A stretch of 64,000 bases of DNA from contig CAYPJU010000027.1 of the NCBI GenBank assembly GCA_964411125.1, positions 7,707 to 71,706 on the forward strand, given 5' to 3'. The stretch's first letter is position 1; each line of letters begins with the position of its first letter. Positions 50,639 through 59,730 of the stretch are shown one piece after another. This DNA comes from JBFIHF01 sp964411125 (GTDB taxonomy: Bacteria > Myxococcota_A > Bradymonadia > Bradymonadales > Bradymonadaceae). The translations under genes and the position numbers were made by a program. The notes under the pieces are model-generated. The model did not search any database, had not been told where the DNA came from, and saw only the letters and a list, made by a program, of their open reading frames with translations.

Positions 50639-52042
50639 TCACGGCATTGTTTCGGCCTCGATTTGCTTCAGCGCTCTGCATCCGAGTTCTTCCCCCGCAT
50701 CGCAGGAGCGGCGGATGAGTTCGATCCCGTAGTCGCGTTTGTCCTCGGTTTCCAACCACTTGGCTCCGAGGTAGGCACACGAGTAGCTGTAGCCCTTTTC
50801 GCAAGCGAGCATGAACTGGTCGGCGGCTTCGCCGAGATCGACAGGCCCGCCGACCCCCGCCTCGTGCATCAAACCGAGGTTGTGGCATCCCTGAGCCTCG
50901 TCGCCGTCACAGGCACGCTCGTAGTACGTTCGCGCCAGCTGGAGGTCCTGCTCGATGCCGTCCCCCTCTTCGTAGAGGACGCCGAGGTTCGAGCATCCGG
51001 GGGCGTAGCCGCGGTCACATGCTTCGCCGAACATCTGTGCGGCTCGCGCCGGATCCTTCTCGATGCCGGTCGCCCCGAGCAGATAGAGGAGCCCGAGCCG
51101 CGAGCACCCTTTGGCGTCACCGCGGTCGCAGGCCCGCGCGAAGAGGCGCTCCACCTCTTCGCCCTCCCCTCCTCCGTCGAGAATCCCGATGCCGAGGTTG
51201 GTGCACCCGCGCCCGAACCCGAGTTCGCACGCCTTTCGGTGGTATTGCGCAGCCCGCTCGGCGTCGCGGGGGAGGCCCGCGCCGTTGAGGTAGAGCGTCC
51301 CCACGTTGTTGCACGCCGCGGCGTAGCCACCCTCGCAGGCCTTCTGGTAGAGCTGCGCGCCGCGGGCGTCGTCGCGCTCCACCCCCTTGCCGTAGCGGTA
51401 CAACACACCGAGGTAGTTGCAGCCCTCGGCGTAGCCAGCTTCGCACGCGCGCCCATAGTAGTCGGCGGCCTGGCTCGGCGAGCCCTCTCCCTTTTCGTAG
51501 CGAAACGCGAGGTTGAAACAGGCGACGCCGTCGCCGCGGTCGCATGCGTCGGAGTAGATTCGGAGGGCTTCCTCGGGAGCCTGACCGGTCCGCGACATCG
51601 TGACCGCGAGGTTGTTGCACGCAGCCGTGTGGCCGGCGTCGCAGGCGCGCTTGTAGTGGTTGATCGCGGCCTGCTCGTCGACCGGTACGCCGAGCCCTTT
51701 TTCGAGCATCATCCCGACGCGGAAGCACCCGTAGCCATAGTCGAGCTCGCACGCGCGGCGAAACGAGGCGTGCGCCGCTGCGACGTCGCGAGTGGCCCCG
51801 CGCCCTTCCAAAATCCGCATTCCGAGCGCGTCACACGCAGCGGCGTTGCCTCCACTGCAGGCTACCTCCAGCGCCATCGTCGCTCGCGCATCGGCGTCAC
51901 GGCTCGGCTCGGTGGAGGGTTTGGCGTCGTCGCGCACGCCGCGACAGGCGCCGACGCCAACGAGGAGGAAGACGAGCAGAGCGAATGGCGCTGCGGCGAG
52001 GCTCCGGCCGGCGCGAGGCTGTACGAAGGTGGGCGACGTCAA
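50639..52042 (-). CDS. Sel1-repeat lipoprotein
   Basis: 467 residues from TTG 52042. Signal peptide with lipobox GVGAC (Cys about 33). From residue 55 to the end there are about eleven 36-residue Sel1-like repeats, each with an invariant cysteine pair (RACELDYGYGCFRVGMMLEKG; KACEGGYAAACNNVGTLYLNG), the Cys-helix-Cys form (HcpA-like) in which each repeat is held by a disulfide. Such proteins are periplasmic and mediate protein contacts or bind cell-wall fragments. No partner is evident; plsB follows in the same direction after 72 bases. Confidence 0.87.
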   Translation of the reverse strand: MTSPTFVQPRAGRSLAAAPFALLVFLLVGVGACRGVRDDAKPSTEPSRDADARATMALEVACSGGNAAACDALGMRILEGRGATRDVAAAHASFRRACELDYGYGCFRVGMMLEKGLGVPVDEQAAINHYKRACDAGHTAACNNLAVTMSRTGQAPEEALRIYSDACDRGDGVACFNLAFRYEKGEGSPSQAADYYGRACEAGYAEGCNYLGVLYRYGKGVERDDARGAQLYQKACEGGYAAACNNVGTLYLNGAGLPRDAERAAQYHRKACELGFGRGCTNLGIGILDGGGEGEEVERLFARACDRGDAKGCSRLGLLYLLGATGIEKDPARAAQMFGEACDRGYAPGCSNLGVLYEEGDGIEQDLQLARTYYERACDGDEAQGCHNLGLMHEAGVGGPVDLGEAADQFMLACEKGYSYSCAYLGAKWLETEDKRDYGIELIRRSCDAGEELGCRALKQIEAETMP

Positions 52043-52096
52043 CGGGGCTCCTGCCAGGGACGTACGAATAAGACCGCGATGCGGGACGAATGTTCC

Positions 52097-54394
52097 TCAG
52101 CCGCTCGGCTGGCCGAGCCCGATCGGCGCGGCGAGCAGCTCGGCGGGGATGCCGAACGCGTCGACCAGCGCGCGCGCCTGTGGACGAAGCTCGCCACAGA
52201 GCGTGTTGAGTTCGGTACGGATAGCGCGGGCTTTCGCCGACTCGACGTAGTTCGCCTCTTGGAACCAGCCGATGTCTTCCATGATGCAGCTCAGCCCGTA
52301 GAGGGCGCGAAGCTTCTCGAGCATCACCCGCTCCTCTGGATCCTCCACGCGGGCGATACCGTCGACGAAAGACGCGTACACGAGACGTTCGATGTGTGCG
52401 TGCGCGACCGCCATGAAATGGTCCTGGCAGTCGTTCAGCGCATCGAACGGGGAGACGCCAGCCTGCAGCCGGGACCGGAAGCGCTGCGCCAGCGTGCGGA
52501 CGAGGTCGTCGTCGCGATGCGAGAGAGCGGCGAGCTGGAACTCGGCGCTACGGAGGTGTTCCGACTCGCTCAGCCGCGTGGTGAACGGATTCTTGTCCGT
52601 CACGACGGTCGACGCCTGCCGGGCGAGGAAGCGGACGACGCTGAAGAGATTGGGCTCTCCGAAGTCGTTCTTGAACTGGGTCAGGCGCGCCTTGGCGACC
52701 AACTGCATCAAGACGGTGTTGTCCCCTTCGAAGGTGGCGAAAATGTCGACGTCCTCGCGGATTCCGCCGAAACGGTTGGACGAGAGGTAGCCCTGCCCGC
52801 CGCACGCTTCACGGCATTCCTGAACCGTGTCGTTGGCGAACCACGTCGCGTAGCACTTCAAGCCGGCGGCGCTCGCCTCGATCTCGCGCTTGTCCTGCAG
52901 GTCCATGCCGGCGACGAACTCGTCGACGAGCCGCTGGAAAGCGAAGGAGAGCGCGTACGCCTTGGCGATGCGCGGGAGGATGCGGCGCTGGTGCGTGCGA
53001 TAGTCCATGATCGGGACTTCCGCCGACTCCCCGGGTCCGAACTGCGTGCGTCGCGTGGCGTAGCGGGTCGCGATGGTGAGCGCCGACTTGGTCGCGGCGA
53101 GCGCCGCGGAGCCGACGGCGACCCGGCCGCCGACGAGGGTGCCAAGCATCGTGAAGAAGCGCTTGCCGGCGCTCGTGATCGGCGACTCGTAGGTCCCATC
53201 GGGGGTCACGCTGGCGTAGCGATCGAGCATGTTCTCCCGCGGAATGCGGACCTCGTCGAACCAGATGCGGCCGTTGTCGACGCCGTTGAGGCCGATCTTG
53301 AGCCCGCAGTCCTCGATCCGAACGCCTTCCTTGAGGGAGCCGTCGGGGTTTCGCAGGTCGACGACGAAGGCGTGGACGCCATAATCCTTCTCGTCGACCC
53401 GGAGCTGAGCGAAGACCGTCGCCGCGAGACCGTCGCGAGCGGCGTTTCCGATCCACTCCTTGCGCGAAGAATCCTGGGGAGTGACGACGACGAACTCCTC
53501 GGTCTCGGGGTCGTAGGTCACCGTCGTTTCGACGTCGCGGACGTTGGAGCCGTGGCCGAGCTCCGACATCGCGAAGCATCCGGGGAGCTTCATCGAGGCG
53601 ACGTCGCGCAAATACTTCTCGTGGTGCTTCTCGGTGCCGAGGAAGTAGATGCTGCCACCCCAGAGGCCGAACTGGACGCCATACTTCACGACGAGCGAGA
53701 GGTCGAAGTAGCCGAGGGTCTCGAAGGTCGCGACGAAGCTCCCGAGGTCACCGTCGGTGGTGATGCCGGGGAAGGCGACGTCGCCGAAGCCGGCTTCGGC
53801 GAGCGCGGTGACGCGCTCGGTGGTCATCGCGCGGAACTCTTCGGTAGGGGCGGCGGGCGCGTACTCCCACCCGGTACCGACGAGGAACTCGCGAACCCGC
53901 TCCTTCTGTCCGTGGTATCGACCGTCGAGGATGAGCCGCATCGCGTCGACGTCGAAGGCTGGTGTTTCGTCTTCGACGGGGCGACGCACTGGCGCCTTGC
54001 GCGGGACGAGTTCGGCCGCGGCCTCCGCTCCGACCCACCCCAGAGCGGTCTGAATCTCTTCGAGCGCCTTCTGCTCCGGCTCGCCCACGGGGTCGGGCGC
54101 GAGCGCCATCCCGAGGCCGACGAGGTCGTCGCGCCGGTCGCGATCGAGATCGGGCGCGGCATCCCGCAGTCGGCTGAGCAAACCGGCGAGTTCGGAGGCC
54201 GACGGCGGATTCTCGGGATCGAGCCAATGTTCGAGTTGGACGCGGCAGGCGTCGTCCTCGAGGGTCGACTCGGCGTGGGTGCGTACCTCACGCAGTTCTT
54301 CGTCGGTGAGTTCTCCATCCGCCCAGGCGACGTAGATCATGGGGAGGAAGGGACGCAGGCTCTTGCGCTCGCACAGGGAATCGACGTTTCGCAT
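52097..54394 (-). CDS. acyl-CoA oxidase/dehydrogenase with N-terminal TerB-like domain
   Basis: 765 residues from ATG 54394; no ribosome site confirms this, and the frame extends to 54460. Residues 10-110 resemble TerB (LRPFLPMIYVAWADGELTDE), a helical acidic domain. From about 160 the protein is an acyl-CoA oxidase-type flavoenzyme: FAMSELGHGSNVRDVETTVT, EWIGNAARDGLAATVFAQL, RYATRRTQFGPG, EACGGQGYLSSNRFGGIRED and the catalytic glutamate in FATFEGDNTVLMQLVAKA. Oxidases of this class use O2 and make H2O2 in the first beta-oxidation step. The TerB attachment is unusual; its role is unknown. Confidence 0.87.
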   Translation of the reverse strand: MRNVDSLCERKSLRPFLPMIYVAWADGELTDEELREVRTHAESTLEDDACRVQLEHWLDPENPPSASELAGLLSRLRDAAPDLDRDRRDDLVGLGMALAPDPVGEPEQKALEEIQTALGWVGAEAAAELVPRKAPVRRPVEDETPAFDVDAMRLILDGRYHGQKERVREFLVGTGWEYAPAAPTEEFRAMTTERVTALAEAGFGDVAFPGITTDGDLGSFVATFETLGYFDLSLVVKYGVQFGLWGGSIYFLGTEKHHEKYLRDVASMKLPGCFAMSELGHGSNVRDVETTVTYDPETEEFVVVTPQDSSRKEWIGNAARDGLAATVFAQLRVDEKDYGVHAFVVDLRNPDGSLKEGVRIEDCGLKIGLNGVDNGRIWFDEVRIPRENMLDRYASVTPDGTYESPITSAGKRFFTMLGTLVGGRVAVGSAALAATKSALTIATRYATRRTQFGPGESAEVPIMDYRTHQRRILPRIAKAYALSFAFQRLVDEFVAGMDLQDKREIEASAAGLKCYATWFANDTVQECREACGGQGYLSSNRFGGIREDVDIFATFEGDNTVLMQLVAKARLTQFKNDFGEPNLFSVVRFLARQASTVVTDKNPFTTRLSESEHLRSAEFQLAALSHRDDDLVRTLAQRFRSRLQAGVSPFDALNDCQDHFMAVAHAHIERLVYASFVDGIARVEDPEERVMLEKLRALYGLSCIMEDIGWFQEANYVESAKARAIRTELNTLCGELRPQARALVDAFGIPAELLAAPIGLGQPSG

Positions 54395-54491
54395 CGGACT
54401 CGGGGGGTGAAGGGTTGCGGTACGAATACCACGCGGACGGGACGGCGAAAACGTGAACACGGAGCGGCAGTTGGAAAGCGCGGGAGGTCGT

Positions 54492-55913
54492 TCAGCGCCG
54501 GCGACGACGAAGGCCGACGAGGGCCACGACGATCGCCAGCCAGAGCGGCGACGTTCGTGGTCGGTGGGATACGGTCGCGCAGCAGCCGTCGGGTTCGGTC
54601 AGATCGCGCTTGCCGGGCGAAGCGCCGTCGGGTTCGGCGCTCGCGTCCGGGCGAGCGCCGAGATCGAGGGGCTGGCCACTGTCTCCGGGCGCGGCAGCGT
54701 CGAGCCCGCCCCCGAGATCGGGTGTAGCGTCGGGACCTCCCATCTCGGGGACGGGGAGGTCGGGTGCGCCGACGTCGCCGAGTCCGGTATCTGACGGTCC
54801 GATGTCGGCGATACCCGAGTCGGCGGGTCCCATGTCGGCGGCGCCCATGTCGGCGGCGCCCATGTCGGCGGCGCCCATGTCGGGCGGGCCCATGTCGGGC
54901 GGGCCCATGTCGGGCGGGCCCATGTCGGCAGGTCCCATGTCGGGCGTGTCGGGGGGATCGCAGGCATCGCCGAGTCCATCCATGTCGCTGTCTGTCTGCG
55001 ACGGGTTCGAGACGTTCGGGCAGTTGTCCGAGACGTCGGGTACGCCGTCCAGATCTGCGTCGGCGAGGGGGTGGGTCGTCAGGAGATAGCTCGCGACGAC
55101 CTGCAGGCAGTCCTGGCCGGAAGCGTCCATCGACCATGTGAGTTGCGTCGACGCGGCGGAGGTCTCCGACGTCACGTCGAGCTCGAGGCGGTCCCACATG
55201 CTCCCGTCGCCCCCGTCGAAGCTGGGGACGTGGGAGAGCGTACCGACCGAGATCACCGGATCGGCGAAGGCTGCCTGTCCGTCGGCGACGACGAACCCGA
55301 GGGAGGCGGCGGTAGGAGCATTGGGAAAGACCAGGGCATCGAAGGTGACGTCGCGGGCGATGCCGCACCAGGTCAGGGAACCGTCGCGCAATTGGAACTT
55401 GGACTCGAAGCTAGCGGTCGGATCCGAGTAGAGGACGACGAGGCCGACACCGCTCGTGTCGGTCTGAACCCCGGAGGAGGCGAGGTCGGTCACGGTCCAC
55501 GTGCCGTTGCCGGTGACGAGGTTCGTGACGTCCGCGCGAAACGCGGTGACGTCGGAGGGAGGCTGCCACAGGGTGGTCGGTGAGGTTCCGATGAGTGTGC
55601 CGGCGACCGCTGCTCCTTCGAAGGTGAGCGCGTCGTCGGTCCCGTTCCACGTCGCCCAGTAGAGCCACGCCGCTTCGACGGTAGCTCCGCCGGGGATCGA
55701 TGTGATCTGGAGCGTTTCCGACGTGTTACGGACACCGTCGGCCCGCATGGAGAAGCCAGCGCCGTCTGTGGCGACCCCTCCGCCGCGCAGGGTGCGACGG
55801 TCGGACTCGCCGAGGTCATCGTCGCCGTTCGCGAATGCAACCGTGGGCAAGAAAAGCGAGAGGCCGCAGCTCAGCACGGCGATGTGCTTTGCGCGGCCTC
55901 GGGGAGCGCTCAC
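54492..55913 (-). CDS. surface protein with type-3 repeat, Asp-Met-Gly repeats and MYXO-CTERM-like anchor
   Basis: 473 residues from ATG 55913. Signal peptide cut after VAFA. Residues 40-270 form a beta-rich domain (AWLYWATWNGTDDALTFEGA), comparable to DUF3344-type modules. Then one thrombospondin type-3 unit (DADLDGVPDVSDNCPNVSNP), a stretch of eight PDMG/ADMG pentapeptides, and an Asp/Pro/Gly-rich linker. The C-terminus has CC, a hydrophobic helix (PLWLAIVVALVGL) and RRRRR, the layout of MYXO-CTERM sorting signals. It is therefore probably processed and displayed on the outer surface. Precedes the acyl-CoA oxidase gene but unlikely to be related in function. Confidence 0.85.
   Translation of the reverse strand: MSAPRGRAKHIAVLSCGLSLFLPTVAFANGDDDLGESDRRTLRGGGVATDGAGFSMRADGVRNTSETLQITSIPGGATVEAAWLYWATWNGTDDALTFEGAAVAGTLIGTSPTTLWQPPSDVTAFRADVTNLVTGNGTWTVTDLASSGVQTDTSGVGLVVLYSDPTASFESKFQLRDGSLTWCGIARDVTFDALVFPNAPTAASLGFVVADGQAAFADPVISVGTLSHVPSFDGGDGSMWDRLELDVTSETSAASTQLTWSMDASGQDCLQVVASYLLTTHPLADADLDGVPDVSDNCPNVSNPSQTDSDMDGLGDACDPPDTPDMGPADMGPPDMGPPDMGPPDMGAADMGAADMGAADMGPADSGIADIGPSDTGLGDVGAPDLPVPEMGGPDATPDLGGGLDAAAPGDSGQPLDLGARPDASAEPDGASPGKRDLTEPDGCCATVSHRPRTSPLWLAIVVALVGLRRRRR
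54831..54950. repeat. 15-bp coding tandem repeat
   Basis: Eight in-phase copies of a 15-base unit (CATGTCGGCGGCGCC and CATGTCGGGCGGGCC forms) that encode the Asp-Met-Gly pentapeptides on the minus strand. Copy number can change by slippage without breaking the frame. Confidence 0.9.
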
Positions 55914-55920
55914 GGCTGGC

Positions 55921-57687
55921 TCAGTTCGACGAGACGCTGTTGTAGCGGAGCTGGAGGTCCGAGTTCAGGAGCGCGTTTCGTGCTTCCTGAGGTGCGTTCC
56001 ACTGAAGGCGAATCCCGGAGACGCCGCCCGAGCAGGGCTCGAACGTGTAGCGGTCACCGGAGATGACGCAGCCTTGCGCGAGGCCTTCGTCGCCGATGCT
56101 CGACTCGATGCAGTATCCGCTGTTGCGGAGGTTGTCGAGTGCGGCGGTGTTGTTGGCGACGGCGCGAACCTGCACAGCGCTGTCACAGTACATTTCACCG
56201 GATTCGCTGTTCGGGCGTTCGACGCAGGTCCCGGCGCCTTCGTCGTACGGGAAGTCGGGGCACGCGTCGGAGGATTCGCACGGGAAGATGTCGCGCGTGA
56301 TGCAGCCGGAAGCGGCGGAGGTGAAGAACTCGCCGATCGCCTCGAGCGCGGGGCGGAAGTCACCGGTGCACATCCATCCGGTGAGGGGCGCGTCGGGGTT
56401 CTGCGGAGCCGGCGCGGGGTAGTACTGCCCCGCGGCAAACTCGCGGAGGAAGCGCTCGTATCGGTCACCCGAGTAGGCGACGCCGAGGGCCGTCGCGCAC
56501 GAAGGCTGAATGCCGTCGTATTCGGCGGCTGAGCACTGGTCCGAGGTCGGGGGGGTCGCCTGATCGTAGCGGCGGTAGTTGCCGTGGATGGAAGCGACGA
56601 GGGTGTCGGCGTCGCCGAAGTCGGCCTCGTTCTTGGTCGCCTTGACGTTGTCGACGAGAGACTCGCGCAGAACGGCGGGGTCGACGAGCGGGCTGTCGGC
56701 CCCGAGCGCCTCGCGGTTGGCGAACTCGCAGACGTCGCCACCGCAAGGGGTGGTTTCGTCGAGGGACCCATCGTGGGTGCAGTCGTTCTCGTCGGTGACG
56801 AAGACGACGGCGAAGCGCGAGTTCTGGCGGATGAGTCCGTGGTTGGGCGCGGTGGGGTCGGCATCGTCGGCCCCGGCAGCGCCGCCGGTGAGCTCGGGAT
56901 CGGTCGCTGCGACGGCGGCTTCGAGACCCTTCTCGATGCCGTAGCCGCGGGTTCCGACGAGCGACATACAGGCGAAGTCGGCCTTGAGTCGGTCGACGTC
57001 GAGAGTCGCGCCGTTCTTGTAGTCTTCGGACTTGAGGACTTTCGGGATCGCCCGGTAGGAGGACGGATCCGGGAAGAGGTCTTCGGACTGGCACGGGTCC
57101 CCGGCACCGCCGCATCCGGCGCGTGCGATGGAGCATCCAGCGGGCTCACCGTAGAGGGCGCACTCGATGTCGGCGTTGGTCGGGTCGAGGAGCGAGGTGT
57201 CGGGTGTGGCCATGCAGTCGACCGCCGCCTTGATGGCGTCTTTGATCGGCTGATAGTTGCCCTGGATCTGCTCACCGGCGTCGGTGACGGCGGTGTGGCA
57301 GGATCGGTCGAAACCGGGGACCGGCTGCGGGGTGGACTGCAGGTAGCCGGGCTGTGCGACGGGCTCGAGCGGGTAGTCCGCGTTCATGTCCGTCGTGGTG
57401 ACGCCGATGTGGAAGTCGAGGTTCGTACGGTCCAACTGCTCGATGAAGAGGTTGAAGTTGTTCCGCAGAATCGACTGCTCCTGGCACATCGAGCCGGAGT
57501 TGTCGATGACCCAGAGCATGTCGAGCTTGGTCGAGCCGTCGACCGATGTCGTCTGGATGTATTCGACGGCGCCCGTCGACCGATTGAAGGTCACCGGGTG
57601 CTTGTTACAAGCCGCGAGCGTGCACGCTGCACTGGCCAATACCGCCAGACCGGCGCCGAGACGCGCAACAGAACGAAGACGTTGCAT
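55921..57687 (-). CDS. VWA-domain lipoprotein, Cys-rich
   Basis: 588 residues from ATG 57687 with GGTGAAG upstream; the frame is open far upstream but only antisense to the btuC gene. Lipobox TLAAC near residue 26. A von Willebrand A fold starts at about 55: DMLWVIDNSGSMCQEQ gives the DxSGS metal site, and FAVVFVTDENDCTHDG its central strand. Large Cys-bearing insertions (ADIECALYGEPAGCS, CGGAGDPCQSEDLF) and a Cys-rich C-terminus follow. These big VWA lipoproteins are typical of Myxococcota and are thought to be adhesion or scaffolding proteins. The surface protein gene follows 7 bases on, probably the same operon. Confidence 0.87.
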   Translation of the reverse strand: MQRLRSVARLGAGLAVLASAACTLAACNKHPVTFNRSTGAVEYIQTTSVDGSTKLDMLWVIDNSGSMCQEQSILRNNFNLFIEQLDRTNLDFHIGVTTTDMNADYPLEPVAQPGYLQSTPQPVPGFDRSCHTAVTDAGEQIQGNYQPIKDAIKAAVDCMATPDTSLLDPTNADIECALYGEPAGCSIARAGCGGAGDPCQSEDLFPDPSSYRAIPKVLKSEDYKNGATLDVDRLKADFACMSLVGTRGYGIEKGLEAAVAATDPELTGGAAGADDADPTAPNHGLIRQNSRFAVVFVTDENDCTHDGSLDETTPCGGDVCEFANREALGADSPLVDPAVLRESLVDNVKATKNEADFGDADTLVASIHGNYRRYDQATPPTSDQCSAAEYDGIQPSCATALGVAYSGDRYERFLREFAAGQYYPAPAPQNPDAPLTGWMCTGDFRPALEAIGEFFTSAASGCITRDIFPCESSDACPDFPYDEGAGTCVERPNSESGEMYCDSAVQVRAVANNTAALDNLRNSGYCIESSIGDEGLAQGCVISGDRYTFEPCSGGVSGIRLQWNAPQEARNALLNSDLQLRYNSVSSN

Positions 57688-57788
57688 ATGCTTCACCAGA
57701 GATGGGCTTTGTGATCCATAGAACCTAAAGGTGGACCTTAGTCGAAAGCCACCCCAGTGTCCACTGAGGCGGGGGGCGATCTCAGCCC

Positions 57789-58835
57789 CTAAACAGGGGC
57801 GCGTCGCAAGGTCCGGTGCAGAAAGAAGAGGAAGACCGGGCCCCCCACGAAGGCGGTCATGACGCCCACCGGGAGGGCGGCCGCGAAGACGCCGAACGCG
57901 GCCCTCGCGACGAGGTCGGCCAGCACGACGAACGCCCCGCCGACGAGGGCCGAGGCGGGGAGGAGCAAACGGTGGTCGGGGCCGAGCGCCAGCCGAACGC
58001 CGTGGGGGACGACGAGCCCGACGAACCCGATCAATCCGGTGTAGGCGACCGAGACGGCGACCCCGAGGGACGCGGCGAGGACGAGATTGCGTTGGGTGCG
58101 GCGGACGTCGACGCCGAGGCTTCGCGCCTCCGCGTCGCCGAGGCTGAGGACGTTGAGGTCGCGGGCGTGCCAGCAGATGCCGACGACGCAGGCGACGACG
58201 GCGACGGCGACGAGCGCGATCTGAGAGGGTGCGACCCCCTCCACGTCGAGGGAACCGACGAGGTAGAAGAGGAGTTCGTGCGCTTTCTGCGGGGAGAGGA
58301 TCGTACGGATGAAGGTGATGATCGCGCCGGCGAACGCGTTGAAGATCACGCCGCTCAGGAGCAGGACGTAGGCGCCCGTACGGCCGCCGGGGGTCCACGA
58401 GCCGACGAGGGCGATGACGGCGATCGCGCCGAGGGCGCCGGCGAACGACGCCACGGCGACGGGGACACCTGCGAGGACGCCGAACGACGCGCCGAAAGCC
58501 ACGACGAGCGTGCCTCCTAGTGCCGCTCCCCCCGATACCCCCAGGATGTAGGGATCGGCGAGGGGGTTCCGCAGGATCGCCTGGAACACCGCTCCGCTGC
58601 AGGCGAGGGCGGCGCCGACGAGGAGGCCGAACAGCACGCGCGGCAGGCGGGCCTCGACGAGGATGAGGCGTTGGTTCGCGTCGAGGCCGTCTCCGAGGGC
58701 GGCGAGGATCTGGAGGGGTCCCCACCCGCTGGAACCCCAGCCGAGTCCGGCGAGGGCGGCGAGGACGACGATCGCGGCGCACACCGCCATGGCGCCGAGC
58801 CAACGCCCGGGCGTCAGGGCGGCTCGCGCGGTCAT
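57789..58835 (-). CDS. btuC: ABC transporter permease, BtuC/FecCD family
   Basis: 348 residues with about ten membrane segments. Family signatures: ARLPRVLFGLLVGAALACSG, QAILRNPLADPYILGVSGGA and GFVGLVVPHGVRLALGPDHR, the last being the coupling region that meets the ATPase. It imports vitamin B12 or iron-siderophores across the inner membrane with BtuF and BtuD. Its start overlaps the btuF stop by four bases (ATGA). Gene symbol is by similarity; the substrate could be haem or a ferric siderophore. Confidence 0.88.
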   Translation of the reverse strand: MTARAALTPGRWLGAMAVCAAIVVLAALAGLGWGSSGWGPLQILAALGDGLDANQRLILVEARLPRVLFGLLVGAALACSGAVFQAILRNPLADPYILGVSGGAALGGTLVVAFGASFGVLAGVPVAVASFAGALGAIAVIALVGSWTPGGRTGAYVLLLSGVIFNAFAGAIITFIRTILSPQKAHELLFYLVGSLDVEGVAPSQIALVAVAVVACVVGICWHARDLNVLSLGDAEARSLGVDVRRTQRNLVLAASLGVAVSVAYTGLIGFVGLVVPHGVRLALGPDHRLLLPASALVGGAFVVLADLVARAAFGVFAAALPVGVMTAFVGGPVFLFFLHRTLRRAPV

Positions 58836-59641
58836 CGCGTCACCTCGCCGATGTGGGCTTCGAAGGTGTCGAGGGCCTTGCCGAGCCGCGGCCCGGGGCG
58901 CATCAAGGCGGGGTCGATGCGTGCGACGGGGGGGTCGCCGGGGATCGCGACGGCCCGCTTCGGCTCGAACGAGGTGTCGATGACGAGATCGGGCGCGAGG
59001 GACGCGAGCTTCTCGGCGTCGAGCGAGGGGTAGTCGGAGTCGACGTCGGCGAGGACGTTCTGGCCACCGGCGATGCGGATCATCTCATCGGCAAAGGTGC
59101 CGGGACCTGCTCCGATCCACGGCTCGCGGCCGAACAGCACGAGGACCCGAGGACGCGGGCCGCTCGGGCGTTCTCGCCGACGGCTCTCGAGCTCGGCGGC
59201 GATCTTCTCGGCCTCGTCGGGGCGCCCGACGGCCGAGCCGATGGCAGCGATCGCCCCGATGACGTCGTCGAAGGTCTCGACAGGGACGAAGAGGGTCTGC
59301 ACGTCCGAATGCGCGAGGGTACGCTGCAGTGACGACGACGTCTGGCTGTCGACGCCGACGACCAGGGTCGGGCGCAGCGAGAGGACCTTCTCGACGTCGA
59401 CGTCGGTCAGCCCGCCAATTCGCTCGCGTTTGGTCGCTTCGGGAGGGAAGTCGCAAAAACGGGTGACACCGACGACCTGGTCGCCGACGCCCAGCGCGAA
59501 GAGGGTCTCGGTGGTGCTGGGGGCGACGGAGACGATGCGAGGTTCGGGGGACGGCGTCGGCGAGGGTCCCGGTTTCTCGCATCCGACGAGCGTGAGGAGG
59601 ACGACGAGGAGGAGCGCCACGCGCAACAAACCGGACGTCAT
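58832..59641 (-). CDS. btuF: B12/iron-siderophore binding lipoprotein, BtuF-like
   Basis: 269 residues from ATG 59641. Signal peptide with lipobox LTLVGC, Pro/Ser linker, then the class III binding fold starting RIVSVAPSTTETLFALGVGD and VVGVTRFCDFPPEATKRERI, the latter being the form usually seen in cobalamin binders. Long central helix at about 150-175. Held at the outer face of the inner membrane in known relatives. Divergent from the MXAN_5187-like gene after 89 bases; too little space for a full cobalamin riboswitch and none is seen. Confidence 0.87.
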   Translation of the reverse strand: MTSGLLRVALLLVVLLTLVGCEKPGPSPTPSPEPRIVSVAPSTTETLFALGVGDQVVGVTRFCDFPPEATKRERIGGLTDVDVEKVLSLRPTLVVGVDSQTSSSLQRTLAHSDVQTLFVPVETFDDVIGAIAAIGSAVGRPDEAEKIAAELESRRRERPSGPRPRVLVLFGREPWIGAGPGTFADEMIRIAGGQNVLADVDSDYPSLDAEKLASLAPDLVIDTSFEPKRAVAIPGDPPVARIDPALMRPGPRLGKALDTFEAHIGEVTR

Positions 59642-59730
59642 ATTTGAGGAAGCGGCTGCTGATGATACAATGCAGGCAGCTCTATTTGCGGACGAGAACA
59701 CGTCAACTCTGTTAGAGGCGGGAGCCCCGA

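Noticed and set aside
50663..54727. Very long open frame on the plus strand (over 1300 codons)
   Set aside because: It is antisense to three well-supported minus-strand genes (Sel1 protein, acyl-CoA oxidase and part of the surface protein), is rich in Val/Glu/Arg/Asp as mirror frames in GC-rich DNA are, and matches no family.
57688..58803. Long N-terminal extension of the VWA lipoprotein frame
   Set aside because: The extension is arginine/proline-rich and antisense-like within the btuC region (same strand, other frame); a signal peptide with lipobox and a ribosome site mark the true start at 57687.
59642..59730. Cobalamin riboswitch ahead of btuF
   Set aside because: The divergent gap is only 89 bases, shorter than the riboswitch, and no B12-box-like sequence is seen.
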